Part shown: piece by piece, positions 8,085 through 16,795 of the stretch | Layout: each line of letters starts with the position of its first letter | How positions within the stretch are numbered: the stretch's first letter is position 1 | Source: Clostridia bacterium | GTDB taxonomy: Bacteria; Bacillota_A; Clostridia; Oscillospirales; CAG-272 | Assembly: GCA_017501175.1 (NCBI GenBank) | Contig: JAFVXK010000005.1 | Span: forward strand, 1 to 40,082 | Reading direction: 5' to 3' | Length of the DNA stretch: 40,082 nt | Position numbers and translations under genes: made by a program | Notes under the pieces: model-generated | What the model saw: the letters and a program-made list of their open reading frames with translations, nothing else | What the model was told of the DNA's origin: nothing | Databases searched by the model: none

Positions 8085-8363
8085 ATGGCAGGCGGTAAGG
8101 TTAGAAAGATACCCGTAAGAAAGTGCTCGGGCTGTGGAGAGCATTTCCCCAAAGGCGAGCTGATACGGGTACTCAGGACTCCCGACGAGGAGATAATTCT
8201 TGACGTAACGGGAAAGAAATCGGGAAGAGGCGCATACATATGCAAAAGAGTGGAATGTCTTAAAAAGGCAATTAAGTCTAAGCGTATTGAAACCTCTCTC
8301 GAATGTAAAATTCCCGAGGAAATCTATAAAAAACTCGAAGAGGAAATTGCTTTTAATGGTTGA
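8085..8363 (+). CDS. ylxR: YlxR/RnpM family RNA-binding protein (DUF448)
   Basis: This 92-residue protein carries the DUF448 signature: RKIPVRKCSGCGEHFPKGEL near residues 6-25, then GKKSGRGAYICKRVECL near 44-60. In Bacillus and Clostridioides the homologue (RnpM) binds the RNase P RNA and modulates its activity; older work linked it to NusA and infB expression. One base separates it from nusA and its end overlaps ylxQ by eight bases, so translation is likely coupled. The CxxC pair is retained. Length is normal. Confidence 0.93.
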   Translation: MAGGKVRKIPVRKCSGCGEHFPKGELIRVLRTPDEEIILDVTGKKSGRGAYICKRVECLKKAIKSKRIETSLECKIPEEIYKKLEEEIAFNG

Positions 8364-8682
8364 CGGAAAGGAACGGCTTTACGGAATGCTCGGCTTCGCT
8401 ATGAGAGCGGGGCGTGTGATAATAGGAACCGACCTCGTGTGCGCTTCAATGTCAAAGCGCGGAAGGGCAAAGCCGATGCTTGTTCTGATTTCTCACGGTG
8501 CCTCGGAGGCAACGAAGAAAAAGGTAATTACAAAGAGCGATTTTTATAGCATAGAGGCACTCGAGATAGACGTCGGCGGAGATAAGCTTGGCAGTCTTCT
8601 CGGTAAGACTTACGCCCCTGTGGTGCTGGGAATTACCGACGAGAAATTTGCAGAGGAAATCAAACGCGCACTTTTATCTTAA
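8356..8682 (+). CDS. ylxQ: YlxQ, ribosomal L7Ae-family RNA-binding protein
   Basis: This 108-residue protein of the L7Ae/L30e/Gadd45 fold starts at the ATG at 8356, which overlaps the end of ylxR by eight bases. Family features are the N-terminal LYGMLGFAMRAGRVIIGTD and the central MLVLISHGASEATKKKV. L7Ae-type proteins bind kink-turn RNA; the exact role of YlxQ is not settled. A longer reading from 8287 would lie wholly inside ylxR and is not supported. The binding site AGAGG is somewhat distant, which fits translational coupling to ylxR. Confidence 0.9.
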   Translation: MVDGKERLYGMLGFAMRAGRVIIGTDLVCASMSKRGRAKPMLVLISHGASEATKKKVITKSDFYSIEALEIDVGGDKLGSLLGKTYAPVVLGITDEKFAEEIKRALLS

Positions 8683-8754
8683 TTCAGGCAGAGGCAAACG
8701 GCTTAAATTCATTTTGCTGTCGCTTATCGCTTTTGCCAAGTACTAAGAAAGGAA

Positions 8755-8774
8755 GTTTTTGCGAGAGCAAAAAC
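8755..8774 (+). promoter_or_regulatory. Hairpin with GAGA tetraloop between the infB binding site and start codon
   Basis: GTTTTTGC (8755-8762) pairs with GCAAAAAC (8767-8774) around loop GAGA, a GNRA tetraloop. The ribosome binding site AGAAAGGA (8746-8753) lies directly before it and GTG (8776) or ATG (8785) directly after. Folding it would bring the binding site to a usable distance from the ATG. Confidence 0.75.
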
Positions 8775-8784
8775 GGTGACTTAT

Positions 8785-11610
8785 ATGGCTCAGGTACAAA
8801 TAAAGATTACACAGCTTTCCAAGGATTTTAATCTCAAATCCAAGGAGATAACCGATAGATTTAAGGATATCGGTATAGATAAGAAGAGCGGAGCGTCGGC
8901 AGACGGCGACGAGTTTGAGCTCTTTATGGAAACACTGATGGTAAAGCATCAAATAAAGGACGTAGAGGCCTACCTCAACGGAAAGAATAAAATTTCCGCC
9001 GTCAAGGAAAAAAAGGCAGAGCCCGCCCCCGAGGTGAAGGTAGAAGAGAAGCCCGCCCCTGAGGTGAAGGTGGAAGCGAAGCCTGCTCCGAAAGCTCCCG
9101 AAGCGCCGAAGCCTACGGCGACAAAGCCCGAAGCGCAAAGACCTCTCGATAGACCGAGAACGCAGGGAGCGCAGGATAGACCTGCCAGACCCGATGCAAG
9201 ACGCGATTTCTCGGGACAAAGACAGGGAGAAAGACCGCAGTACCAGCGCTATAACGGAGCTCCCCAGGAGAACCCGTTTGCTAAAAAGCGCGAGAATATG
9301 AACAGAGCCGCAGAGGGATACAAGCGTAGCGACGGACAGAGATTTGATAAAGCTCAGCCCCAGACAAAGCCGCAGCCCGCAGCACAGCCTCGCACACCGC
9401 TGACCCAGGCAAGTGCGCCGTCAGGCCTCCGTCCCGCACAGCAGGCGGCGCTTGAAAAGCAGAAGCTCGCTCAGGAGAAAGCGGCAAAGCAGGCAGAGAA
9501 GAGGGTTGAGCAGAAGCCGAAGGACGAAAAGCGCGCAGCGGTTAAGCAGCAGTTCCGTACCATCACGCCTACGGCAAAGGGCGATGTAAAGGGCGGTGTC
9601 AACATCGGCGGTGAGTATTCGTCGGAGGCACACGGAAAGACCCGTGTCGTAGATACCAGAACATCCGACGTTAACCTTTCGAAATACGACGAGCGTTACA
9701 ACGACCAGTATTACGCAATACTCAACGGCGGTGACAACAACACCTCAAAGCAGAAGCTCAAAAAGCAGGATAACAAGGGACAGAACCAGAAGAGCGCAAA
9801 GGATAAGGAGCGCGCGGCAAAGGAGAAAATGAAGCGTCTTGAGGCTGAGCGCGCGAGAAACAAGCAGCTTGAGATTACCGTTCCCGATGAGATTACGGTT
9901 TCCGAGCTTTCATCGCGTCTTAAGAAGACTTCTGCCGAGGTTATTAAGAAGCTCATGCTTATGGGTGAGATGAAGGGGCTTAACGACCTTGTTGATTACG
10001 ATACCGCTGAGCTTATTGCTACCGAGTTCGGTGCAAAGGTAGAGCGCGAAATTGTCGTTACTATTGAGGAGAAGCTCTTCACAGAGGCAGAGGACAGAGA
10101 AGAGGACCTTGTTGAGAGAGCTCCCGTCGTCTGCGTTATGGGTCACGTTGACCACGGTAAGACATCTATACTCGACGCAATAAGACACACGAGTGTCACA
10201 AAGGGCGAGGCAGGCGGAATTACTCAGGCAATAGGCGCTTACAGAGTTAAGGCAAACGACAAGGACATTACCTTCCTCGATACTCCCGGTCACGAGGCGT
10301 TCACCGCTATGCGTATGAGAGGTGCAAAGTCTACCGATATTGCCATTCTCGTTGTTGCGGCTGACGACGGTATTATGCCTCAGACCGTTGAGGCTATAAA
10401 TCACGCAAAGGCTGCGGGAATTGATATTATCGTTGCAATAAACAAGATGGATAAGCCTCAGGCTAATCCCGACAACGTACTCAATCAGCTCACTCAGCAC
10501 GAGCTCGTTCCTGAGGATTGGGGCGGCGACGTTATCTGTGTTCCCGTTTCCGCACTTACCGGAATGGGTATAGACACTCTTCTTGAGAGCGTTCTTCTCG
10601 TAGCCGAGGTCAAGGAGCTTAAGGCTAACCCTGCAAAGCGTGCAAAGGGTATAGTTATAGAGTCGAAGCTTGACCGCGGACGCGGACCTGTTGCTACCGT
10701 CCTCGTTCAGAACGGTACTCTTCATCAGGGCGATTACGTCATCGTCGGTAATGCGACAGGACGTGTACGTGCAATGGTTGACGACAAGGGCAGAACTACG
10801 AAAACCGCAGGTCCTTCAGTTCCCGTTGAGATAATAGGTCTTGACGACGTTCCCCAGGCGGGTGACGAGCTTAATGCTGTTGAGGACGAAAAGATGGCAA
10901 GAAGCCTTGCCGACCAGCGCCGCGAAAAGCAAAGACAGGAAATTCTCGCCGCAAACGCGCGTGTTAACCTCGACGAGCTGTTCAGCCAGATTTCCGACGG
11001 AGTTAAGACACTCAACATCATCGTTAAGGCTGACGTTGCAGGCTCTGCGGAGGCTGCCAAGGCATCGCTTATCAAGCTTTCGAACGAAGAGGTCAAGGTT
11101 TCGGTAATTCACTCTGCTGTCGGCGGTATCACCGAGTCCGACGTTATGCTTGCGGCGGCTTCAAATGCTATTATTGTAGGCTTTAACGTCCGTCCCGACA
11201 AGAATGCTCTTGACTCGGCGGAGAGAAACAACGTTGATATTCGTACTCACCGCATTATCTATGAGATAATAGACGAGGTTGAGGCGGCAATGAAGGGTAT
11301 GCTTGCTCCTACCTTCCGTGAGGTTCTCCTCGGTCACGCAGAGGTCAGACAGACCATTCGCGTTCCTAACGTCGGCATAATCGCGGGCTGTTATATCCAG
11401 GACGGAAAAATTACCCGTCAGGCGCAGATTCGTATAGTTCGCGACGGTATCGTTATCTTCGAGGATAAGATTTCCTCGCTTCGCAGATTCAAGGACGACG
11501 TTAGGGAGGTAGCCGAGGGCTACGAGTGCGGTGTCGGAATTGAGAAGTTCAACGATATTCGCGAGGGAGATACTCTTGAAGCCTTCATTATGGAAGAGGT
11601 TGCGAGATAA
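8785..11610 (+). CDS. infB: Translation initiation factor IF-2
   Basis: This roughly 941-residue IF-2 brings initiator fMet-tRNA to the 30S subunit. After a short N-terminal IF2_N domain ([20 protein letters not shown]) comes a long Ala/Pro/Lys/Gln-rich linker (about residues 75-350), a second IF2_N domain ([18 protein letters not shown]), then the GTPase with G1 GHVDHGKTS near 453, G3 DTPGHEAF and G4 NKMD, and the C-terminal tRNA-binding domains ([20 protein letters not shown]). The ATG at 8785 is used; the in-frame GTG at 8776 would add MTY and is equally open. A hairpin separates the binding site from both. A terminator follows directly; rbfA, often the next gene, is absent here. Confidence 0.97.
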   Translation: MAQVQIKITQLSKDFNLKSKEITDRFKDIGIDKKSGASADGDEFELFMETLMVKHQIKDVEAYLNGKNKISAVKEKKAEPAPEVKVEEKPAPEVKVEAKPAPKAPEAPKPTATKPEAQRPLDRPRTQGAQDRPARPDARRDFSGQRQGERPQYQRYNGAPQENPFAKKRENMNRAAEGYKRSDGQRFDKAQPQTKPQPAAQPRTPLTQASAPSGLRPAQQAALEKQKLAQEKAAKQAEKRVEQKPKDEKRAAVKQQFRTITPTAKGDVKGGVNIGGEYSSEAHGKTRVVDTRTSDVNLSKYDERYNDQYYAILNGGDNNTSKQKLKKQDNKGQNQKSAKDKERAAKEKMKRLEAERARNKQLEITVPDEITVSELSSRLKKTSAEVIKKLMLMGEMKGLNDLVDYDTAELIATEFGAKVEREIVVTIEEKLFTEAEDREEDLVERAPVVCVMGHVDHGKTSILDAIRHTSVTKGEAGGITQAIGAYRVKANDKDITFLDTPGHEAFTAMRMRGAKSTDIAILVVAADDGIMPQTVEAINHAKAAGIDIIVAINKMDKPQANPDNVLNQLTQHELVPEDWGGDVICVPVSALTGMGIDTLLESVLLVAEVKELKANPAKRAKGIVIESKLDRGRGPVATVLVQNGTLHQGDYVIVGNATGRVRAMVDDKGRTTKTAGPSVPVEIIGLDDVPQAGDELNAVEDEKMARSLADQRREKQRQEILAANARVNLDELFSQISDGVKTLNIIVKADVAGSAEAAKASLIKLSNEEVKVSVIHSAVGGITESDVMLAAASNAIIVGFNVRPDKNALDSAERNNVDIRTHRIIYEIIDEVEAAMKGMLAPTFREVLLGHAEVRQTIRVPNVGIIAGCYIQDGKITRQAQIRIVRDGIVIFEDKISSLRRFKDDVREVAEGYECGVGIEKFNDIREGDTLEAFIMEEVAR
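9021..9086 (+). repeat. 30-bp tandem repeat inside the infB linker
   Basis: Two near-identical 30-base units (9021-9050 and 9051-9080) plus a partial third encode [12 protein letters not shown] repeats. It is in frame and probably length-variable between strains. Confidence 0.85.
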
Positions 11611-11638
11611 CCTGCTTCAAAATAACAAAATAAAAGCA

Positions 11639-11664
11639 AGGGTTGAGTCGTTTGACTCAACCCT
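11639..11664. terminator. Bidirectional terminator after infB
   Basis: Stem AGGGTTGAGTC (11639-11649) with GACTCAACCCT (11654-11664), loop GTTT, followed by TTAAAATTT. It separates infB from the convergent glycosylase gene. Confidence 0.88.
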
Positions 11665-11676
11665 TTAAAATTTGCA

Positions 11677-12630
11677 TTATTTTTCTCTTTTGCTCTCAAG
11701 ATTTCTTATATAGTGGAATATGTATTGCTGTGCAACACCTGCGTACTTGCCGAGGCTCTCGGGGTCGAGATGCCCGTCAAAATAGGTGTCTATTGCGCGC
11801 TTCATCCATACATCAACGGGAAACGCGTCGAGGTTTCCAAAGCCGAAAAGCGCCGCGCACGAGGCTACCTTATCACCTACGCCGAGTATTTTCTTAAGCT
11901 CCGAGAGCGTGTGAGAGTAGCTATTCTTTTCCGCGATTTTTACAAGATTTGTGTCGCCCGAGGTTACTCTCTCTGCCGCGGAAAGCAGGTATTTATATCT
12001 GAAACCGGGCTTTGACACAAGCATTTTTTCGGGATTTTCGGCGACGTCGCAGGCTTTTGGGAAAGTGTAGCACGAGCCGCAAAGACGGCATAATTCTTCA
12101 CACGGGGCGGTACTAATTTTGCCGAGAGGGCAGACTTTAATGCCTTTTTGTAAACAAATATTTACACCGTACTCCGCGGAAAGCTGACGGATTATCTTTC
12201 TTATTCTCGGAATGTTGTTATTTTGGGATACTATGAAGGAAAACAAGGCTTCCCACTCGTCCTGCTTCAGTATTACAACGCCCTTTGCTTCCTCTGCCGC
12301 ACGCTTCAGCCACTCCGAATCGGTACGCGCTACAATATCGTCGCGTATCGCCGAGAAATCCGTATCGAGCGCAAAATAAGGACGGGCAACGCTATCAAAG
12401 ACGTCGTCGGTTATGTCGTAAAATATCAGCTCGCCTGCCGTCCTCTGACCGACGGTAATTATTTCATTACCTACTATCGTCATATACTCGACGTAGCCGT
12501 TTTCATTTTTGATACACTCGTATCGGAAGGCCTGACCGCACTCAAAGGTATCCGTGAGTGAATAGCTTCCAAGTCCGGATATTACGAGCGCTTCTCTTTC
12601 GTTTAAAAATTCTCTTGTTTTGACGAACAT
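11677..12630 (-). CDS. 8-oxoguanine DNA glycosylase (OGG1 type)
   Basis: This 317-residue helix-hairpin-helix glycosylase/lyase removes oxidised guanine. The hairpin motif LKKILGVGDKVASC holds the catalytic lysine (K254), and the segment DAFPVDVWMK holds the catalytic aspartate (D273), lined up as in human OGG1 (GVGTKVADC and VPVDVH). The segment LFSFIVSQNNNIPRI is the typical conserved helix before the active site. The N-terminal half is the OGG_N-like domain (FECGQAFRYE). The start at 12630 is chosen because AAGGGG lies 11 bases upstream on the minus strand; a longer reading to 12729 would run through the promoter. Transcribed alone. Confidence 0.9.
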   Translation of the reverse strand: MFVKTREFLNEREALVISGLGSYSLTDTFECGQAFRYECIKNENGYVEYMTIVGNEIITVGQRTAGELIFYDITDDVFDSVARPYFALDTDFSAIRDDIVARTDSEWLKRAAEEAKGVVILKQDEWEALFSFIVSQNNNIPRIRKIIRQLSAEYGVNICLQKGIKVCPLGKISTAPCEELCRLCGSCYTFPKACDVAENPEKMLVSKPGFRYKYLLSAAERVTSGDTNLVKIAEKNSYSHTLSELKKILGVGDKVASCAALFGFGNLDAFPVDVWMKRAIDTYFDGHLDPESLGKYAGVAQQYIFHYIRNLESKREK

Positions 12631-12700
12631 TTTAGTACTTACCCCTTGAAAAAAGGTTAATTGTAGTGTATAATTAAATTGGCGTTTCATATTTTTATAT

Positions 12701-12729
12701 ATTTTAGCATAAATTATAGGTTTAATCAA
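12701..12729 (-). promoter_or_regulatory. Promoter of the OGG1-type gene
   Basis: On the minus strand TTGATT (12724-12729), 17 bases, TAAAAT (12701-12706) preceded by TGC (extended -10). A TATAAT on the plus strand at 12731-12736 may be the -10 of the divergent gene, without a good -35. Confidence 0.72.
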
Positions 12730-12761
12730 GTATAATATTTAAATTTTTCGGAGGTAAAATC

Positions 12762-13466
12762 TTGGAGCAGATTTATACTATTCCGGTCAACGAGGCGTTT
12801 GATAAGGTTAGTGAGCACCCCGAGTGCGGCTGTCCTATCTGCCTTTTGTACCGAAAGCTTCAGGCTGACGAGCTTGACATAATACTTGGCGCGTCGATGA
12901 TGGAGCCCGATATACGAATAAGAACTAATGAAGAGGGCTTTTGCTCCGACCACTACGCTATGATGCTGAAGCGGAAGAGAATGCTCGGCATCGCGCTTAT
13001 GCTTGACAGCCATCTTCCCGAGGTTGAAAAGAGGCTCGACGGCCCTGTGCTTATCGGCAACAAGCCTGCCGCCGCAGTTAAGTCGCTCGGTGAGCTTGAG
13101 GCGTCCTGCTACGTCTGCGGAAGAATAGAGAAAAACCTCTCGGCAATGATAGCGACCGTGGCGTATCTTTACGAAACCGACTTTGATTTCAGAAAGAAGT
13201 ACGAGGCGGCGCCGTATTTGTGTCTTCCTCACTACAAAAGGCTCGTGGATTACGCATCAAAGAAGATGAACAAGCGCAATTTCGCGGAATTTTACAAAGC
13301 GGCTCACGAGATGGAAAAGCGGTATATAACCGAGCTTCGCGGCGACGTAAATTGGTTTTGCAAGAAGTTTGACTATCAAAACGAGGCTGAACCGTGGTAT
13401 AATTCAAAGGATTCGGTCTATCACGCGGTTAAATTCCTAACCGGCGATATGGGCGATGAAGAATAG
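12762..13466 (+). CDS. DUF6062-like cysteine-pair protein
   Basis: This 234-residue protein begins at TTG 12762 with CGGAGGT (12749-12755) at ideal spacing. It has two CxxC pairs, CGCPIC near residues 23-28 and CYVC near 117-120, plus FCSDHYAMML and YLCLPHYKRL, where Cys and His could complete metal sites. It resembles DUF6062 proteins of Clostridia, whose function is unknown. The protein is soluble and helical. The next gene, a YhaN-like ATPase, follows 14 bases later and is surely cotranscribed, so a joint function, perhaps in DNA or redox handling, is possible but unproven. Confidence 0.75.
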   Translation: MEQIYTIPVNEAFDKVSEHPECGCPICLLYRKLQADELDIILGASMMEPDIRIRTNEEGFCSDHYAMMLKRKRMLGIALMLDSHLPEVEKRLDGPVLIGNKPAAAVKSLGELEASCYVCGRIEKNLSAMIATVAYLYETDFDFRKKYEAAPYLCLPHYKRLVDYASKKMNKRNFAEFYKAAHEMEKRYITELRGDVNWFCKKFDYQNEAEPWYNSKDSVYHAVKFLTGDMGDEE

Positions 13467-13480
13467 AGAAGGAGAAGAGT

Positions 13481-15814
13481 ATGATTATTGAGAAGATTGA
13501 CATTAAGAGCTTCGGTCAGCTTACAGACACGACGCTTGAATTTACGAAATCCGTCAACGTCATAGAGGGACAGAACGAGGTTGGAAAGAGCACTATTGCC
13601 GCCTTCATCAAATATATGCTCTACGGCTTCGATGCCGAGGAGGGCGATTCCGAGCTTGGAGAGCGCCGCAAGCGTCTTAACTGGGACACGGGAATTGCCG
13701 AGGGCTCGATGACCGTCAGCGTCGGTGATAAGCGTTACCTTATTACGCGTTCTACCGTTCCTGCGAGCGAAGCCGGACAGCGCACGCTTTACAAGGAGGA
13801 ATCCTCGATAATCGATCTCGAAACGGGCGCTCCCGCCTTTGGCAAGCTCCCTGCGGGTGAGGTCTTCTTCGGGGTTGACAGAGAGCTCTTTGAAAACACC
13901 GCCTTCGTCGGTCAGATAGGTGACGCCTCAATCAACGAGGGGGCTGTCAAAAACTCCATAGAGAATATACTTTTCTCGGGAAGTGAGCGCATCAACAACC
14001 AGAAGGCTGCCGCGAGAATATCCGAGAAGATGGAGAAGCTCCACAGCAGAAACGGAACCGGCGGAGCTATACACGACCTCGTTGCGAAAAAGGAGGCTCT
14101 TGAGGAGCAGCTTCGCCGCTCGCGCGAGGACAATCAGCAGATATTGGCAAAGGAAGCAGAGCTTCACGCAATAAAGACGAAGCGCGCTGAGGCGGAGGAC
14201 AAGCTTGCAAAGCTTCACGACCTTGACCTTTGTTACAGAAACGTTATGCTTATACAGACATTCGACAAGCTTCACGAGCTTGAGGAGGAATGCGAGGCTA
14301 AAACCGAGGCATACAATAAATACGTGGAGGATAATACCAGAGCAGGCTTTGCTCCCACGCAGCAGTACCTTACCGATATTGCAGTTGCAAGACGCGGAGT
14401 TAACGACGCATACCAGCATCTTACCTCGGCGCAGGATACCTATTCCGAGAGAAGAAATGCCGCGGGAATAACAAGAGAAATAGAGGGCGCGATAGAGAAG
14501 GCTGACGAGGAGGGCGGAGAGGCTTCGATACTTGCGAGAGCCTCGGAATTCTTCTCAAATCAGGTGAAGTGCCTTGCGGCTGTCGCAGGCTGTGCTCTTC
14601 TCATAATTGCCGCTATCGTTTTCGAGATAATTGCGGCGGTTAACAGTTACAGCCCTGTTGCGACAATCGGCGTTGCGCTTCTTGCGGTTACCGCACTTGC
14701 TGCAGGTGTCATATTTGCGCTCATCTTTATGAAGAGCAGAGCAAGACTTCTTGCGCTTGCATCGGAATTTTCCACTCAAACCTATCAGGACCTTAAAGCA
14801 AAAATACAGGTCATAGCCGAGGCGAGAGCGAAGCGCGACAATATGATACTTTCCACCGACAGCGCAAGAGCTTCAACCGAGAGCGCGAAGGAAGCCTACG
14901 AGCTTGCAAAGCGCGAGCTCACGAGCGTGATACTTCGCTGGGGCGAGCAGCCGCCGGAAACCGAGCTCAATAAATTCCTCGATAAGCTTGAGGAGAAGGT
15001 GTCAAAATACCTTGAGGGAAAGAATGCTCTCTACGAGGAAAAGAACAATATCGAAATAACCGTAAGAGAAATAAGAAGAACTCTCGCAGATAAGAGCGAG
15101 GTTGACATAAGAGCGCAGGTTTCGCCGCTTAAGAGAAAGGCGCTCTCCGGAGTTAATCACGACGAAATTATCAACGGTATTGCAGATTTCAAGGCTCAAA
15201 TTGCCGAGCAGGACAGACTTGCATTCAACGTAGAGAGTGAGCTCTTCTCAATAAAGGCGAGGGCAGGCGACCCCGCAGACCTTCACGCAAAAATTCACGC
15301 CATTGAAAAGAGAATGGAGGAGCTTAGGCTTTCTCACAACGCATACTTTATTGCTCTTACCGCTATTGAGAATGCGTCGGATAATCTTCGCGCGGAAATA
15401 TCCCCGAGGCTTGGAGAGTACGCAACTGAGCTTATGGGCATAATGACTGACAAGAAATATACCTCGTTTGACGTAAACGACGGTCTTAGGGTCAGCTTCA
15501 AAACCGATGAAGGCGAGGAAAAGTCGGTTGACTTCCTTTCGGGCGGTACGCGAGACCTCACTTATATAGCCGTCCGTATGGCTCTTATTGATATGCTCTT
15601 TGATGAGAAGCCGCCTATTTGCTTTGACGAGAGCTTTGCTCACCAGGATAACCTGCGTGCTCGCTCGATGATGGCGGGGCTCAAGAAGCTTTCCGACGAG
15701 GGAGCGCAGAGCTTTGTATTCACCTGCCGCGCAAGAGAGGGCGCACTTGCAAAGGAGCTCATACGCGACAGCGGAGTTTACAAGCTCTCTGTGGTTGATG
15801 AGGAATACGCATAA
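13481..15814 (+). CDS. YhaN/SbcC-like AAA ATPase with internal membrane helices
   Basis: This 777-residue protein has the two-part ABC/SMC-like ATPase: Walker A GQNEVGKST at residues 30-38 after MIIEKIDIKSFGQL, then at the other end signature VDFLSGGTRDLTYIA near 682-696 and Walker B PPICFDESFAHQD near 709-721. Between them lie coiled coils (about 180-280 and 430-600). Unlike SbcC it has two hydrophobic segments near residues 363-388 and 396-417, which should span the membrane, as in some YhaN proteins. No SbcD/YhaO nuclease gene is adjacent. GAAGGAG precedes the ATG. It could be a membrane-tethered DNA-end or envelope ATPase; identification of the ATPase class is firm, its function is not. 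Confidence 0.85.
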   Translation: MIIEKIDIKSFGQLTDTTLEFTKSVNVIEGQNEVGKSTIAAFIKYMLYGFDAEEGDSELGERRKRLNWDTGIAEGSMTVSVGDKRYLITRSTVPASEAGQRTLYKEESSIIDLETGAPAFGKLPAGEVFFGVDRELFENTAFVGQIGDASINEGAVKNSIENILFSGSERINNQKAAARISEKMEKLHSRNGTGGAIHDLVAKKEALEEQLRRSREDNQQILAKEAELHAIKTKRAEAEDKLAKLHDLDLCYRNVMLIQTFDKLHELEEECEAKTEAYNKYVEDNTRAGFAPTQQYLTDIAVARRGVNDAYQHLTSAQDTYSERRNAAGITREIEGAIEKADEEGGEASILARASEFFSNQVKCLAAVAGCALLIIAAIVFEIIAAVNSYSPVATIGVALLAVTALAAGVIFALIFMKSRARLLALASEFSTQTYQDLKAKIQVIAEARAKRDNMILSTDSARASTESAKEAYELAKRELTSVILRWGEQPPETELNKFLDKLEEKVSKYLEGKNALYEEKNNIEITVREIRRTLADKSEVDIRAQVSPLKRKALSGVNHDEIINGIADFKAQIAEQDRLAFNVESELFSIKARAGDPADLHAKIHAIEKRMEELRLSHNAYFIALTAIENASDNLRAEISPRLGEYATELMGIMTDKKYTSFDVNDGLRVSFKTDEGEEKSVDFLSGGTRDLTYIAVRMALIDMLFDEKPPICFDESFAHQDNLRARSMMAGLKKLSDEGAQSFVFTCRAREGALAKELIRDSGVYKLSVVDEEYA

Positions 15815-15840
15815 TTTCCGTTTTTAAGAGGAGACTTATT

Positions 15841-16773
15841 ATGTCAACGAAAATACTTGTTATCGGCAGTGCAAATATAGACCTGTCGATGAATATGTTT
15901 AAAGTGCCCTCGCCCGGCGAAACTTTGATTGACGACGGCGGTGTGGCATATACTCCGGGCGGAAAGGGCGCAAACGCCGCCCTCGCCTTCAAAAAGCTTG
16001 GCGCAGACGTGGTCCTTTCGGCAAAGCTCGGTGCGGATATGCACGGGCAAAAGCTCTTCTCCTACTACAAGGAGATGGGAATAACTACCGCCGGAATTAA
16101 GGTTGACCACGATATCCCGACAGGTCTTGCCGTTGTTATGAAGGAGGCTGACGGGGCTAACAGAATAGTCGTTTATCCCGGTGCTAACGCCCACCTTTCC
16201 ACCGATAACGTGCTTGAGGCGTTTGAATGTGCGCCCGACGCCGTATATATAGGCTTTGAGATACCGTTTTCGGTTGCGCTTGCGGCGGCTAAAATTGCGG
16301 CTTCAAGAAACATTCCGATATTCATCGACCCGGCGCCTGCGGATAAGGAGCATCAGCTTGAAAATCTTCCGTTTGTTGAGGTATTTTCTCCAAACGAGCT
16401 TGAAACCGCTGAATATACAGGCATAATGCCGTCGGGGGCGGATTCTGCGCTTCGCGCGGCGCTGGCTCTTTATAAGAGAGTTAAGTGCAGATACGTCGTT
16501 ATAAAGCAGGGCGCAAGAGGTGCTTTTATCTACGACGGAAAGCATTACAGTATGGTACCCGCGATGAAGGCGGATAAGGTTATTGATACCACTGCGGCAG
16601 GAGATTCCTTCACGGCGGCAATGACGCTTGAGTATCTCAGATGCGGTGACATAAAGGCGGCGGTCAAGTACGGCTGCGCGGCTGGCGCTATCGCCGTTTC
16701 AAGAAAGGGCGCGTCGGTTTCGGTTCCCACCGAGGCTGAGGTAAAAGCGCTGCTGGATAAACAGTACATTTAA
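15841..16773 (+). CDS. rbsK: Ribokinase-type PfkB carbohydrate kinase
   Basis: This 310-residue PfkB-family kinase looks like ribokinase (ribose + ATP to ribose 5-phosphate). The N-terminal signature is VIGSANIDLSMNMFKVPSPG, followed by the substrate loop TPGGKGANAALAFKKLGA (residues about 39-56) and the C-terminal DTTAAGDSFTAAM near 248-260, where Asp is the catalytic base; the usual GAGD reads AAGD here. GAGGAG precedes the ATG. No ribose transporter is near, so the substrate could be another pentose or a nucleoside. It lies 26 bases after the ATPase gene and 22 before the hydrolase. Confidence 0.86.
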   Translation: MSTKILVIGSANIDLSMNMFKVPSPGETLIDDGGVAYTPGGKGANAALAFKKLGADVVLSAKLGADMHGQKLFSYYKEMGITTAGIKVDHDIPTGLAVVMKEADGANRIVVYPGANAHLSTDNVLEAFECAPDAVYIGFEIPFSVALAAAKIAASRNIPIFIDPAPADKEHQLENLPFVEVFSPNELETAEYTGIMPSGADSALRAALALYKRVKCRYVVIKQGARGAFIYDGKHYSMVPAMKADKVIDTTAAGDSFTAAMTLEYLRCGDIKAAVKYGCAAGAIAVSRKGASVSVPTEAEVKALLDKQYI

Positions 16774-16795
16774 GCAATTTTGAGAGGAGTATATT

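Noticed and set aside
7106..8245. Long open frame on the minus strand opposite nusA (379 codons)
   Set aside because: It is the shadow of nusA and ylxR, with no binding site or recognisable domain; the plus strand encodes firm family members.
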